Shown piece after piece: positions 16,789-24,528 of a stretch of DNA of 48,248 nt. A program made the position numbers and the translations under genes. The stretch covers positions 1-48,248 of the forward strand of contig JAKLJP010000051.1 of NCBI GenBank assembly GCA_023151115.1. Reading direction: 5' to 3'. The notes under the pieces were generated by a model, which saw only the letters and a list, made by a program, of their open reading frames with translations, had not been told where the DNA came from and did no database searches. The stretch is from Anaerolineae bacterium (GTDB lineage: Bacteria; Chloroflexota; Anaerolineae; 4572-78; J111). Positions within the stretch are counted from its first letter, which is position 1, and every line of letters begins with the position of its first letter.

Positions 16789-16856
16789 AAGTTCCCTCAA
16801 GTTCCTACCAGTTCCCACGAAACTGAGGGAAGTCGTAGGAACTCAAAACGGGAAAT
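16789..16856. repeat. Repeat of the AGTTCCTACGAGTTCC family in the leader of the CoA-transferase genes
   Basis: The words agttccctcaagttcctac and gaagtcgtaggaactc form an inverted repeat. A related copy lies at 22975-23034, where it encodes the end of the PlsY-like protein. Confidence 0.6.
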
Positions 16857-16905
16857 AAATTTTAAATGATTACTTATTGCGCTGTACCTTGGGGAATTGT
16901 CAGAA

Positions 16906-16933
16906 ATTATAACATGTACCGGGGGACTGTCAA
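16906..16933 (-). promoter_or_regulatory. Sigma-70 promoter of the CoA-transferase operon
   Basis: On the minus strand: TTGACA (16928-16933), a 16-bp spacer, TATAAT (16906-16911). Two similar stretches, TGTACCTTGGGGAATTGTCA (16883-16902) and TGTACCGGGGGACTGTCA (16915-16932), lie 32 bp apart as direct repeats and may be operator sites. Confidence 0.7.
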
Positions 16934-16958
16934 TTCGTTTATTTCGGCTGCCGGGCGA

Positions 16959-16987
16959 TTGACTTACGGCTGCGCTCATGCTATAGT
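16959..16987 (+). promoter_or_regulatory. Sigma-70 promoter of the marR-MFS operon
   Basis: TTGACT (16959-16964), a 17-bp spacer, TATAGT (16982-16987), about 35 nt before the marR start. It stands back to back with the leftward CoA-transferase promoter. Confidence 0.75.
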
Positions 16988-17019
16988 TAGTTTTATTAAT
17001 TATTAGAAAGGGAAACTAA
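16987..17019. promoter_or_regulatory. Candidate MarR operator
   Basis: The arms TTAGTTT and AAACTAA enclose AT-rich DNA between the -10 box and the marR start codon. This is a likely place for autoregulation, but the assignment is an inference. Confidence 0.35.
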
Positions 17020-17022
17020 TTG

Positions 17023-17478
17023 ATGGGTTCGGTTGAGGAATGCGCCCAAGAAGTTTTAGAAGTAACCCCGTTGCTGATGCGGGCTATCCGGGCCGAGATG
17101 CGCCGCCAGCGGGCCTGGGATTTGTCGGTGCCGCAGTTTCGGACGTTGGCCTATCTCAATTATTATGCCGGGGCGTCGCTCTCCGACGCCGCCGAATTTA
17201 TCGGGCTGACCCTGCCTTCTATGTCAAAGTTGGTAGATGGGTTGGTCGCCCGCCAACTGATTACGCGGGAGTTCTCTCCCGACGATCGCCGCCGGGTGAG
17301 GCTGGCGCTGACCCCGGCGGGGCAGGCCTGCTTTCAGTCGGCCCATGAGGCCAGCCAGGCTTATCTAGCCCGGCGGTTGGCCCAACTGCCCGCGGAAAAA
17401 CGCACTATTGTTACCCAGGCTATGCAGATTTTGCGCCCGCTTTTTACCCCCAGCCATGAAATTGAGCCATTGAGATAA
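17023..17478 (+). CDS. MarR family transcriptional regulator
   Basis: This roughly 151-residue protein has a winged helix-turn-helix of MarR type: LSVPQFRTLAYLNYYAGASL, recognition helix LTLPSMSKLVDGLVARQLIT and the wing SPDDRRRVRLALTPAG. Such dimers repress their own operon and respond to small aromatic or acyl ligands. The start ATG 17023 follows AAAGGG at 10 nt; a TTG three bases earlier is also possible. The stop codon overlaps the MFS start by one base. The divergent position beside the CoA-transferase/acyl-CoA synthetase genes makes it a candidate regulator of both directions (inference). Confidence 0.9.
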   Translation: MGSVEECAQEVLEVTPLLMRAIRAEMRRQRAWDLSVPQFRTLAYLNYYAGASLSDAAEFIGLTLPSMSKLVDGLVARQLITREFSPDDRRRVRLALTPAGQACFQSAHEASQAYLARRLAQLPAEKRTIVTQAMQILRPLFTPSHEIEPLR

Positions 17479-18830
17479 TGATGAAGCCAAAAGCGACCCC
17501 CAAAACAGAAGCAGTCTCTCTTGGACCGGGCCGTGAAGTCCCAGCTCTGACAACCCGCTATGGGCGCATGCTGCGCTTGCTGGGCGAACAGTTGGGTGGG
17601 CGCCCTCTGTTCAGCCTTAATTTTGGGCAAACCTTTGCCGCCCTTAAACATCGCAACTATCGCCTGTGGTTTATCGGCCAGCTTGTCTCCCTGGTGGGTA
17701 CCTGGATGCAGACCACCGCCCAGGGCTATCTGGTCTTCCAGCTAACCCACTCTCCGGCTTATTTGGGTTATGTGGGTTTTGCTGCGGGAGCGCCGTCGTG
17801 GTTGTTTATGCTGTACGGCGGCGTTGTTGCCGACCGGATGCCGCGCCGCCGCTTACTGCTCCTTACTCAAACCGGCATGATGATCCTGGCTTTTATTCAA
17901 GCCGTTTTGACTTTTTCGGGGCTGATCCGCCCCTGGCATATTGTGCTGTTGGCCCTGGGCTTGGGTGTGGCGAATGCTTTTGATGCGCCGGCGCGGCAGG
18001 CCTTTGTGGTCGAAATGGTGGACCGGGAGGATTTGACCAATGCCATCGCCCTCAACTCCAGTATGTTCAACCTGGCAACGGTGGTTGGGCCGTCGGTGGC
18101 CGGTCTGACCTACGCCTTTTTGGGGCCGGCCTGGTGCTTTACTATCAACGGCGTCAGCTTTATTGCCGTCATTACCGCCCTACTGCTGATGCGTTTGACC
18201 CCAACGCTGTCCCCTCGGCGGGCAACGGCGGCGTTGGAAGATTTAAAAGAAGGTCTGCGGTATGTGGCTTCGCATCTCATTATTCGGACCATTGTCAGCG
18301 TGGCGGCGGTAATCAGTTTGTTTGGCCTGGCTTTTATGACATTAATACCGGCCTGGGCCACCACTGTAATGGGCGGCGATGCCACTACCAACGGCTGGCT
18401 GCTCGGAGCGCGGGGCGTGGGGGCTTTGATAGGGGCGCTGATGATTGCTGCCCTGGGAAATTTTAACGGTCGCGGCAGACTGCTGACCATTGGTTCTTTT
18501 GTCTTTCCGGTCATGGTGCTGTTTTTTGCTCAGATGCGTTGGCTGCCCCTGTCGCTATTAACCCTGGTAGGAGCCGGGTGGGGCTTTATGGTTCTTTTCA
18601 ATTTGGCCAACAACCTCATCCAAACTCTGGTGCCGGATGAACTGCGTGGGCGGGTGGTCAGTATTTACACCCTGGGCTTTTTTGGGCTGATGCCGCTGGG
18701 GGCCTTACTGGCCGGCTGGGCGGCCGAGTGGATTGGCGAACCCAATACAGTGGCTCTCAGCGCGCTCATTTCCTTGGGTTTTGCCGGGTGGCTGTGGCTG
18801 CGCGTGCCGCAGTTGCGGGCGTTAGAGTAA
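17478..18830 (+). CDS. MFS transporter (MFS_3/EntS-like exporter)
   Basis: This 450-residue protein has a hydrophilic N-terminal tail of about 55 residues, then FAALKHRNYRLWFIGQLVSL, the usual start of the EntS-like major facilitator group, and about 12 membrane helices. The loop MLYGGVVADRMPRRRLLLLT is the MFS signature between helices 2 and 3 (D-R-x-x-R-R). ARQAFVVEMV and PDELRGRVVSIYTLGFFGL are also typical of this group. It is likely an exporter of a drug or metabolite. The start overlaps the marR stop (taATG), so it is translationally coupled to the regulator and probably induced when MarR is released. Confidence 0.9.
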   Translation: MMKPKATPKTEAVSLGPGREVPALTTRYGRMLRLLGEQLGGRPLFSLNFGQTFAALKHRNYRLWFIGQLVSLVGTWMQTTAQGYLVFQLTHSPAYLGYVGFAAGAPSWLFMLYGGVVADRMPRRRLLLLTQTGMMILAFIQAVLTFSGLIRPWHIVLLALGLGVANAFDAPARQAFVVEMVDREDLTNAIALNSSMFNLATVVGPSVAGLTYAFLGPAWCFTINGVSFIAVITALLLMRLTPTLSPRRATAALEDLKEGLRYVASHLIIRTIVSVAAVISLFGLAFMTLIPAWATTVMGGDATTNGWLLGARGVGALIGALMIAALGNFNGRGRLLTIGSFVFPVMVLFFAQMRWLPLSLLTLVGAGWGFMVLFNLANNLIQTLVPDELRGRVVSIYTLGFFGLMPLGALLAGWAAEWIGEPNTVALSALISLGFAGWLWLRVPQLRALE

Positions 18831-18839
18831 ACCCTTGCT

Positions 18840-18958
18840 TCGAGGGCGACATCGCATCCTGAGTAAGCCGAAACGAAATGAGGCTGTATCGAGGGGTGCG
18901 ATGTCGCAGCATCCTTCGATACGATTTTCGCTGCGCTCAAATCACTCAGGATGCTGCT
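18840..18958. repeat. Palindromic repeat, GCATCCTGAGT / ACTCAGGATGC family
   Basis: The arms gcatcctgagt (18854 region) and actcaggatgc (18944 region) enclose ggggtgcgatgtcgcagcat and cgatacgattttcgctgcgc. It lies between convergent genes. Confidence 0.65.
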
Positions 18959-18983
18959 ACAATTACCAGGAAAGTGGTCTGGC

Positions 18984-20132
18984 TCAGGAAAGACTTTTCA
19001 CCTTATCGAGTTTCAGGGTGGCGATCAGGTCGGGCTGGGTAGAGGCAATGCGGTAAACTTCGCCGATGTCGCGATTGGTCAGCAGCCCCAGGAAGCGCCC
19101 ATCGGCGACGACCGGCAGGGCTTCCAGATTATTTTCAGCCAGACGCTGCTGCGCGGCAAACAGGTTGCCTTTGGGCGAGAGCGGGCTGATATCGGTTAAC
19201 ATGACCTCACCCACCGGCACATTGGGGCCGTGCTGGTCGAGCGCCTCGAGCAGCCGGGTGTAAGTTAAAAGACCCACTAATTGCTCGCCTTCGCAGACGG
19301 GAAAATCGGACTGGAAAGAGTCAAACGTCAGCTTGACCGCGTCACGCAGGGAGGATTGCGGGGTAAGCGTCTGCACCCGCCGGGAATAGGCCTGTTCTAC
19401 CGTCAGGTCGCCCAGCACACTGCGGGTTTGGACCAGTTGGCGTTCGGCCTCGGCCCCCGAAAAGATGAAGACGGCAATCAGGATGGTGAAAAAATTGCCG
19501 TTCAGAAAGCCGTATAAGCCCAACATCCAGGCCAGGGTCTGGCCGATGGTGACCGCAATCGAGGTGGCGCGTTGATAACTGACCTGAGTAGCCAGCAAAG
19601 CCCGCAGTACCCGCCCGCCGTCCATCGGGAAGGCCGGCAGCAGGTTAAAAATACCCAGGAAAAGATTCGACACAAAAACATAGTTAAAAATAGCGTTAAA
19701 GCTAAGCTGGCCCAAATTATCAAACAAATCAGCCGGCGACCACCCCCCAAATCCCTGGCCAAGCGCCAGCCCCAGCGGCGCCAAAATAATGGCCAAAGCA
19801 AAGTTAACCAGCGGCCCGACAATCGCAATCACAAACTCCTGGATGGGTTTTTCGGGCATGCGCCCCAACTCGGCCACCCCGCCGATGGGTAGCAGGACAA
19901 TCTGTTTGACCGGCACGCCATAACGCAGCGCCGCCAGGCTGTGCCCCAGTTCGTGCAGCACCACAATGGCAAATAACAAGAAGGTGACAATGAGGCCAAA
20001 AATGGCCCCGCTCCAACCACCCCCGGTAAATACGCCAAATTGCAGCGCCCCCCAAATTAAAATAAGCGGAAAGGTGATGTGCATGCGGATAGTAATCCCC
20101 TGCACGCTGAATAAAGGAATTGAACTGCCCAT
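18984..20132 (-). CDS. Site-2 protease family (M50) membrane metalloprotease with CBS domains
   Basis: This 382-residue protein carries the zinc site HELGH (60-64) inside a membrane helix and the third ligand Asp171 in LLPAFPMDGGRVLRA. About six membrane helices occupy residues 15-245. Two CBS motifs follow (SDFPVCEGEQLVGLLTYTRL and NLEALPVVADGRFLGLLTNR), which usually sense adenine nucleotides. Such rhomboid-like S2P enzymes cut membrane-bound substrates, often anti-sigma factors, but no substrate is nearby. ATG 20132 has GAGGAG 7-8 nt upstream; the longer frame is translated repeat (20149-20200) and was rejected. It follows the carotenoid operon in the same direction. Confidence 0.88.
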   Translation of the reverse strand: MGSSIPLFSVQGITIRMHITFPLILIWGALQFGVFTGGGWSGAIFGLIVTFLLFAIVVLHELGHSLAALRYGVPVKQIVLLPIGGVAELGRMPEKPIQEFVIAIVGPLVNFALAIILAPLGLALGQGFGGWSPADLFDNLGQLSFNAIFNYVFVSNLFLGIFNLLPAFPMDGGRVLRALLATQVSYQRATSIAVTIGQTLAWMLGLYGFLNGNFFTILIAVFIFSGAEAERQLVQTRSVLGDLTVEQAYSRRVQTLTPQSSLRDAVKLTFDSFQSDFPVCEGEQLVGLLTYTRLLEALDQHGPNVPVGEVMLTDISPLSPKGNLFAAQQRLAENNLEALPVVADGRFLGLLTNRDIGEVYRIASTQPDLIATLKLDKVKSLS

Positions 20133-20148
20133 AACGTCGCTCCTCTGA

Positions 20149-20200
20149 AATAGAGATTGGAGATTGGAGATAGGATTTAATCTCCAATCTCTAACCTCCA
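20149..20200. repeat. GATTGGAGATTGGAGAT repeat
   Basis: Copy of the family at 1555-1613, with arms tagagattggagattggaga and tctccaatctctaacctcc. It lies just upstream of the protease SD. Confidence 0.7.
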
Positions 20201-20281
20201 CACGAGACGAAAAGCATCTCGCCTCACTTTCCCCTTTAATCATACCCCAGCTGAACCCCGCTGACAATTGCACAGCTAAAG

Positions 20282-21757
20282 TTAACCTCCATCGCTAATA
20301 ATCAGGTGGTTGACCACTTTGCCGGAGAGCATAACCATCGGTACGCCGCCGCCGGGGTGGGTGGTCCCGCCGACAAAGTAGAGGCCGGTTACTCCGGGGG
20401 CGCGGTTGTGCGGGCGGCGAAAAGCGGTGAAAGGGTTGTTGGACGACGCGCCATAGAGCGCCCCGCGCCAGGCGCCGCTCTGCCGGGCCAGATCGAGCGG
20501 GGTCAGCATCTGTTCGGTTTGAAGGCAGCCGCGGACGTCCAGCCCAAAATCGGCCAGGCGGGCCAGGACATGGTTACGGTAAGCGCCGGCCTGAATGGTC
20601 CAATCAAACCGGCTGTCCAGGGCGGGTGCATTGACCAGGACAAACCAGTTTTCACTACCGGCAGGGGCGTGCGCGGGATCGGATTTTGAAGTAATGGCGA
20701 CATAAATCGTCGGGTCGGCGGGTGGGACGCCGCGCTGGAAAATATCGTCGAACTCGCGGCGGTAGTCGCCTGAAAAAAAGATGTTATGATGAGCGAGCTG
20801 TGGGTTTGTGCCAGCCACGCCCAGCAGCAAAATAAAGCCGGAGCAGGAAGGTTCGATACGGGTCAGGCGGGCCAGCCGCTGCGGTGTGGCCAGACTGGGC
20901 GGCAGCAGCTTGTGATAAACGGTCGCCACATCCACATTGGCGACCACGGTATCGGCAGCCTGCAAGCTGCCATCGGCTAACATAACCCCCTGAACCTTAT
21001 TATCAGCCGCGACAATCTGGCTCACCGGGCAGCCGGTGTGGATTTCAACCCCCAACTCCCCAGCCAGCCGAGCCAATGCTTGAGCGATTGCATAGACGCC
21101 CCCTTGCGGATACCAGACGCCGCCGGTTAACTCCACGTGAGCGATGACGTTGAGCGTAGCCGGAGCTTGATAAGGACTGCCGCCGACATAGGTGGCAAAA
21201 CGCCCCAAAAGCTGGCGCAGATGCGGCGAGTGAACGAAACTGCGAATGGCTGCGTCCATCGTCCGTCCGGCATCCACCCGCAGCGCATCGTGCCAGGGCA
21301 CACGCAAGAGGCTGCGCCAGGAAGGCGGCTGGTTATAAATAAAGACCGGGCCGGTGAGACGGTGCAGCCGGGCAGCATAAGCCAGATAGGCCAGGTAGCC
21401 TTCCACGTCGCGCTCATCCAGCGCGGCGATTTGCGCCGCCATGCGTGAAAGGTCGGAGGTGGCGTCGAGGATGGTTCCGTCGGGGTAAAAGTAACGGGTC
21501 AGCGGCTCGACTGGCCGCAGGGTCAGATAATCTTCCAGGCGGCGGCCGGCGGTGGCGAACAGTTCCTCCAGCACAGGACGCATGGTAATGACCGAGGGGC
21601 CGGTATCCCAGCGATAGCCATCCTGCCGAATTTGGCCCATCTTGCCGCCGACAGCATCATTTTGTTCCAGCACTCGCACCTTTCGGCCCGCCGCCGCCAG
21701 CCGGATAGCTGTGGTGAGTCCGCCAATGCCCGCGCCAATGATGATAATGCGTTTCAT
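20282..21757 (-). CDS. CrtI/CrtD-type carotenoid desaturase (phytoene desaturase family)
   Basis: This 491-residue FAD enzyme starts with the dinucleotide-binding motif IIIIGAGIGGLTTAIRLAAA (4-23) and VRVLEQNDAVGGKMG, and ends with the family signature GLYFVGGTTHPGGGVPMVML. Length and motifs fit the CrtI/CrtD/CrtO-like desaturase group. With CruF three genes upstream, a CrtD-like role (C-3',4' desaturation after hydration) is attractive, but a phytoene desaturase role is also possible because no other desaturase is in view. It is the last carotenoid gene of the leftward operon, 9 nt after the glycosyltransferase stop. The gap holds an AAACGTTTGAACGTTTAAC palindrome. Confidence 0.87.
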   Translation of the reverse strand: MKRIIIIGAGIGGLTTAIRLAAAGRKVRVLEQNDAVGGKMGQIRQDGYRWDTGPSVITMRPVLEELFATAGRRLEDYLTLRPVEPLTRYFYPDGTILDATSDLSRMAAQIAALDERDVEGYLAYLAYAARLHRLTGPVFIYNQPPSWRSLLRVPWHDALRVDAGRTMDAAIRSFVHSPHLRQLLGRFATYVGGSPYQAPATLNVIAHVELTGGVWYPQGGVYAIAQALARLAGELGVEIHTGCPVSQIVAADNKVQGVMLADGSLQAADTVVANVDVATVYHKLLPPSLATPQRLARLTRIEPSCSGFILLLGVAGTNPQLAHHNIFFSGDYRREFDDIFQRGVPPADPTIYVAITSKSDPAHAPAGSENWFVLVNAPALDSRFDWTIQAGAYRNHVLARLADFGLDVRGCLQTEQMLTPLDLARQSGAWRGALYGASSNNPFTAFRRPHNRAPGVTGLYFVGGTTHPGGGVPMVMLSGKVVNHLIISDGG

Positions 21758-21788
21758 TGTTAAACGTTAAACGTTTGAACGTTTAACC
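21758..21788. repeat. GTTAAACGTTCAAACGTTTAAC palindrome
   Basis: Short palindrome spanning the end of the glycosyltransferase gene, whose last residues (VVKRSNV) it encodes. Confidence 0.6.
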
Positions 21789-22945
21789 ACTCTCCCTTTC
21801 CACATTGGCCCGCCGCGCCAATGCCACCAGACGGCTTGAACCGCGATGCGCGTCATCAGCAGCACCGAGACGGGCATGAGCAGCGCATCGGCAAGACGCT
21901 GGCGAGTAGCGGCAGCGGTGAGCAGCCGGACAGATAAGCCGAGGCTAATGAGGAGCAGGGAAACAAATGGCGAATGGTGAATGGCGAATGGTGGATAACT
22001 AATCGTAAATACCCAAAGGGCACGATGTCGTAAATCGTAAATCGTAAATGCGAGAAGCCAGGGAAATAGAAAAACCAGCCAGTGAAAAGCCGTGGCCAGA
22101 GCCAGAAAAAAAACAGACCCCCCGTAACCGGCCAGAATATTCTTGGCAAAGCCATCGCGCACCGAGGGCCAATCGCGGTACATACGGCAGGCAATGAGGC
22201 CGGCCCCATCGGCCATGCGCAGGCGCAAGCCCGCAGCCTTAATTCGCCGGGCAAAGGCGACATCTTCCAAAATGTTATCGCGCAAGGCGGCATGCCCACC
22301 GATGGCCTGATACGCCCGCCGTCGAAAGGCCAAACATTGGCCGTTGGCCGCCGCCAGCGACGACCAGGGCAGATGATGGACCAGCAGTACCGGCAAGTAG
22401 CCCCAAATTACCAGGGCCATCAACGGCACCACCAGCCGCTCGCCCCAGGTGACAGTGTGCTGGGTGGGCCAAACCGTCAGCAGGTCAGCCTGGGTGCGGT
22501 TCATTTCAGCCGCCAGAGCCGCCAGCGCGCCTGGCGACCAGCGCACATCGGCATCTGTAAAGATAAGCCACTCACCGCTGGCAGCCTGGGCCAGTTGGTG
22601 GCAGGCCCAATTTTTGCCCAGCCAGCCCCCCGGCAGCGGTGAGCCGATTATCACGCGCAGACGGGCGTCGCCCTGGGCCGCAGCTTGGGCGAGGGCAGCC
22701 GTATGGTCGGTGGAATTGTCGTCTAGCAGGAGCAGCTCAAAGTGAGGGTAGTCCTGATTTAGCAAACTCCGCACGGTCTGACCAATGACCGTTGCTTCGT
22801 TGCGGGCGGGGATGAGAATGGAGAGGCGAGGAGGCGAAGAGGCGAAGAAAATTGGCTTGAGACGGGGAAAAGTTAACGTGTTGAGGATGGCAACCAACGC
22901 CATGCCGATGAGGGCCAGGGTAACAAAAGTGAGCAGAAAAATCAT
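21767..22945 (-). CDS. GT2 membrane glycosyltransferase of the carotenoid operon (CruG/CrtQ-like)
   Basis: This 392-residue protein has an N-terminal membrane helix, then a GT-A domain: LSILIPARNEATVIGQTV (about 42-59), LLLLDDNSTDHT, DADVRWSPGALAAL (the metal-binding DxD is D-A-D) and NILEDVAFARRIKAAG. Several membrane helices close the protein. This is the layout of carotenoid glycosyltransferases CruG and CrtQ. In this operon it probably glycosylates a hydroxylated carotenoid made by CruF. Two stretches are translated repeats: PIFFASSPPRLS (about 31-42, GAGGCGAAGAGGCG family) and FTIYDLRHRALWVFTIS plus YPPFAIHHSPF (about 301-331, ATCGTAAATCG and GAATGGCGAATGG families), the latter between membrane helices. 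The C-terminus is repeat-derived as well. Confidence 0.82.
   Translation of the reverse strand: MIFLLTFVTLALIGMALVAILNTLTFPRLKPIFFASSPPRLSILIPARNEATVIGQTVRSLLNQDYPHFELLLLDDNSTDHTAALAQAAAQGDARLRVIIGSPLPGGWLGKNWACHQLAQAASGEWLIFTDADVRWSPGALAALAAEMNRTQADLLTVWPTQHTVTWGERLVVPLMALVIWGYLPVLLVHHLPWSSLAAANGQCLAFRRRAYQAIGGHAALRDNILEDVAFARRIKAAGLRLRMADGAGLIACRMYRDWPSVRDGFAKNILAGYGGSVFFLALATAFHWLVFLFPWLLAFTIYDLRHRALWVFTISYPPFAIHHSPFVSLLLISLGLSVRLLTAAATRQRLADALLMPVSVLLMTRIAVQAVWWHWRGGPMWKGRVVKRSNV
21955..22050. repeat. In-frame dispersed repeats inside the glycosyltransferase gene
   Basis: A GAATGGTGAATGGCGAATGG unit (about 21967-21998) joined to an AATCGTAAATCGTAAATC unit (about 22010-22048). The second family recurs at 33872-33943. 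Confidence 0.75.
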
Positions 22946-22974
22946 AAAAGCTATGCCAGGTGGAATTGATAGAA

Positions 22975-23034
22975 ACTGAGGGGGCTTTATTTTTCCCTCA
23001 ATGTCTATGAGTTCTCTCAGTTCCTACGAGTTCC
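22975..23034. repeat. AGTTCCTACGAGTTCC repeat spanning the PlsY-like gene end
   Basis: The words actgagggggctttatttt and tctcagttcctacgagttcc form a copy of the 16789-16856 family. The repeat encodes the PlsY-like C-terminus (KELVGTERTHRH) and its stop. Confidence 0.6.
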
Positions 23035-23624
23035 TTTTTCTTCAGCCACGAGCGAGGTTGAGGCCACTGCGCCAAATCGGCGCGATGTTTCCAGGCCAGG
23101 ATAAGGGTATTGCCTATCCAGATTGTTAGCAGATCTGGTTCGGGCCGGGCCAACAGGAGATAAGCCAGCAAGCTGAACAGAGCCAGGAGCATGGCCCAGC
23201 CGTCTACGGCGATGATGGCAAACCACAACCCCAGGGCCAGACCCAGCACTGTTGGGCCTTCCCACAGGGTTAAGCCGGTCCAGATACCAAAGGTAACGGC
23301 CACGGCTTTGCCCCCGCGAAAACCCAGCAGCGGCGAAAAGGCGTGGCCTACTACCGGGGCCAGGGCTACTGCTACCAGCGGCCAGCCGGTCAAGCCGGCC
23401 CAGAAATAGGCCAGCCCCACCGGAATGGCTCCTTTCAGCGAGTCGAACAGGAGGGCGAGGGCGGCCCAGCCCCGGCTGCCGCTGCGCAGCACGTTGGTCG
23501 CGCCGGGGTTGCCGTCACCGCAGCGGCGAATATCGGTCCGCAGGGCCAACTGCCCCACCCAAACGGAGAAAGGCAGCAAGCCGGAGAGGAAGGCGATAAT
23601 GAGCCAAATAAGGGTTATGGTCAT
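22998..23624 (-). CDS. plsY: PlsY-like membrane acyltransferase in the carotenoid operon
   Basis: This 208-residue protein has 5-6 membrane helices and the PlsY signature loops RRCGDGNPGATNVLRS (about 33-48) and HAFSPLLGFRGGKAVAVTFG. Classical PlsY moves an acyl group from acyl-phosphate to glycerol-3-phosphate. Here the gene is translationally coupled to cruF (ATGA overlap at 23621-23624) and followed by the carotenoid glycosyltransferase, so it may instead acylate a carotenoid glycoside, or it may be the housekeeping enzyme caught in the operon. The last 15 residues are repeat-encoded. The family assignment is solid; the substrate is inferred. Confidence 0.78.
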   Translation of the reverse strand: MTITLIWLIIAFLSGLLPFSVWVGQLALRTDIRRCGDGNPGATNVLRSGSRGWAALALLFDSLKGAIPVGLAYFWAGLTGWPLVAVALAPVVGHAFSPLLGFRGGKAVAVTFGIWTGLTLWEGPTVLGLALGLWFAIIAVDGWAMLLALFSLLAYLLLARPEPDLLTIWIGNTLILAWKHRADLAQWPQPRSWLKKKELVGTERTHRH

Positions 23625-24457
23625 AAGTCTTCAATGGTAGTGCGTAGTGCGTGGTGCGTGAACTTTCTACGCACCCCGTACCACGCACCACGCTTCATTG
23701 TTGCCAAGTATAATAAACTCCCCATCCCGGTAAACCCCACCAACGCCGGGCCGGGTAAGCCCCAGAAAAAGAACAGGCCCAAGCTTTCCAGCAGCCAGGT
23801 AATGGCATAAATCAACACCAGTGGGCGGGTAGGCAGTGGACCGGGGCGGACCACTGCGGTAATCAAGGCTGAGGCCAACAACCAGCCCAAAGAGTTCGTC
23901 CAGGGGATGCCGAAGTAGCCGCCCGGCTGCGCCCAGACCCACAAGCCCCAGGCGACCATTTGCGGGTCCAAAAACAGGTCCCAGGCGGTCATAGCCAGGG
24001 CGCTCCAGGCTATAAAAGCCAGACGCGAATGTGGCCCGGCGATACGGCGGGCGACCGCCCAGGCCGGCGGCAGCATCATCAACCAGGCCAGCGGAATGAG
24101 TATCGGCACGCCGCCGATTTGAGGCTGCATTAAGTTGGTATAATGATAAGCGCCGAAAGGGTAGCCGGTGGTCGAGCCGGTAAATTCAATCAGCCAGGCC
24201 AGGCCCATCACCGTGATAGCGCTTCTGAGGGTGATTCGCCAGCCCCAGGTGGGGACCAGAAAGGTCAGTACCAGGGTGACTTGCAGCAAGGTACTTAAGG
24301 TGATAACCGGTGGCAGCGCGGCCTGGCCTAAAAAGAAATTGGCAATCGGCAGGACAATCATAGCCAAAATCCAGGCGGCAAACAGCCGGCTGACTGGCAG
24401 TTGTTTAAAGGGAATGGCTGGGTTTAGATAAAAGTTGACCTGTATCCTCTTGTTCAT
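23621..24457 (-). CDS. cruF: Carotenoid 1,2-hydratase CruF-like (DUF422)
   Basis: This 278-residue protein has seven to eight membrane helices and DUF422 motifs: IEFTGSTTGYPFGAYHYT, GGVPILIPLAWLMMLPPAWA, AWDLFLDPQMVAWGLWVW and GGYFGIPWTNSLGWLL. CruF proteins add water to the psi end of gamma-carotene or lycopene derivatives, giving the tertiary hydroxyl needed for later glycosylation. It is the first gene of the operon cruF-plsY-GT-crtI. The final 24 residues (from about GAWYGVRRKFTHHALRTT) are encoded by the GTGCGTAGTGCGTGG palindrome, which nevertheless preserves the frame and the ATGA overlap with the next gene. Confidence 0.82.
   Translation of the reverse strand: MNKRIQVNFYLNPAIPFKQLPVSRLFAAWILAMIVLPIANFFLGQAALPPVITLSTLLQVTLVLTFLVPTWGWRITLRSAITVMGLAWLIEFTGSTTGYPFGAYHYTNLMQPQIGGVPILIPLAWLMMLPPAWAVARRIAGPHSRLAFIAWSALAMTAWDLFLDPQMVAWGLWVWAQPGGYFGIPWTNSLGWLLASALITAVVRPGPLPTRPLVLIYAITWLLESLGLFFFWGLPGPALVGFTGMGSLLYLATMKRGAWYGVRRKFTHHALRTTIEDL
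23637..23695. repeat. GTGCGTAGTGCGTGG palindrome inside the 3' end of cruF
   Basis: The arms gtagtgcgtagtgcgtggtg and accacgcaccacgc are translated in frame as the last residues of CruF. Same family as 15065-15145. Confidence 0.75.
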
Positions 24458-24487
24458 TCTTTTATTGTACTTCTAAATTAAAACCTG

Positions 24488-24523
24488 TGCAAATTATAGA
24501 CAAATACATTGCAAGTTATAGAG
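24488..24523 (-). promoter_or_regulatory. Candidate cruF operon promoter with phased direct repeats
   Basis: TGCAAATTATAGA (from 24488) and TGCAAGTTATAGA (from 24510) repeat with a 22-bp phase. Read on the minus strand, the copy nearer cruF holds a TATAAT -10 box. No strong -35 was found, which fits activator or repressor control. Confidence 0.4.
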
Positions 24524-24528
24524 GTGCG

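Noticed and set aside
20133..20273. N-terminal extension of the site-2 protease frame
   Set aside because: It is encoded by a dispersed repeat, while ATG 20132 has a strong GAGGAG SD.
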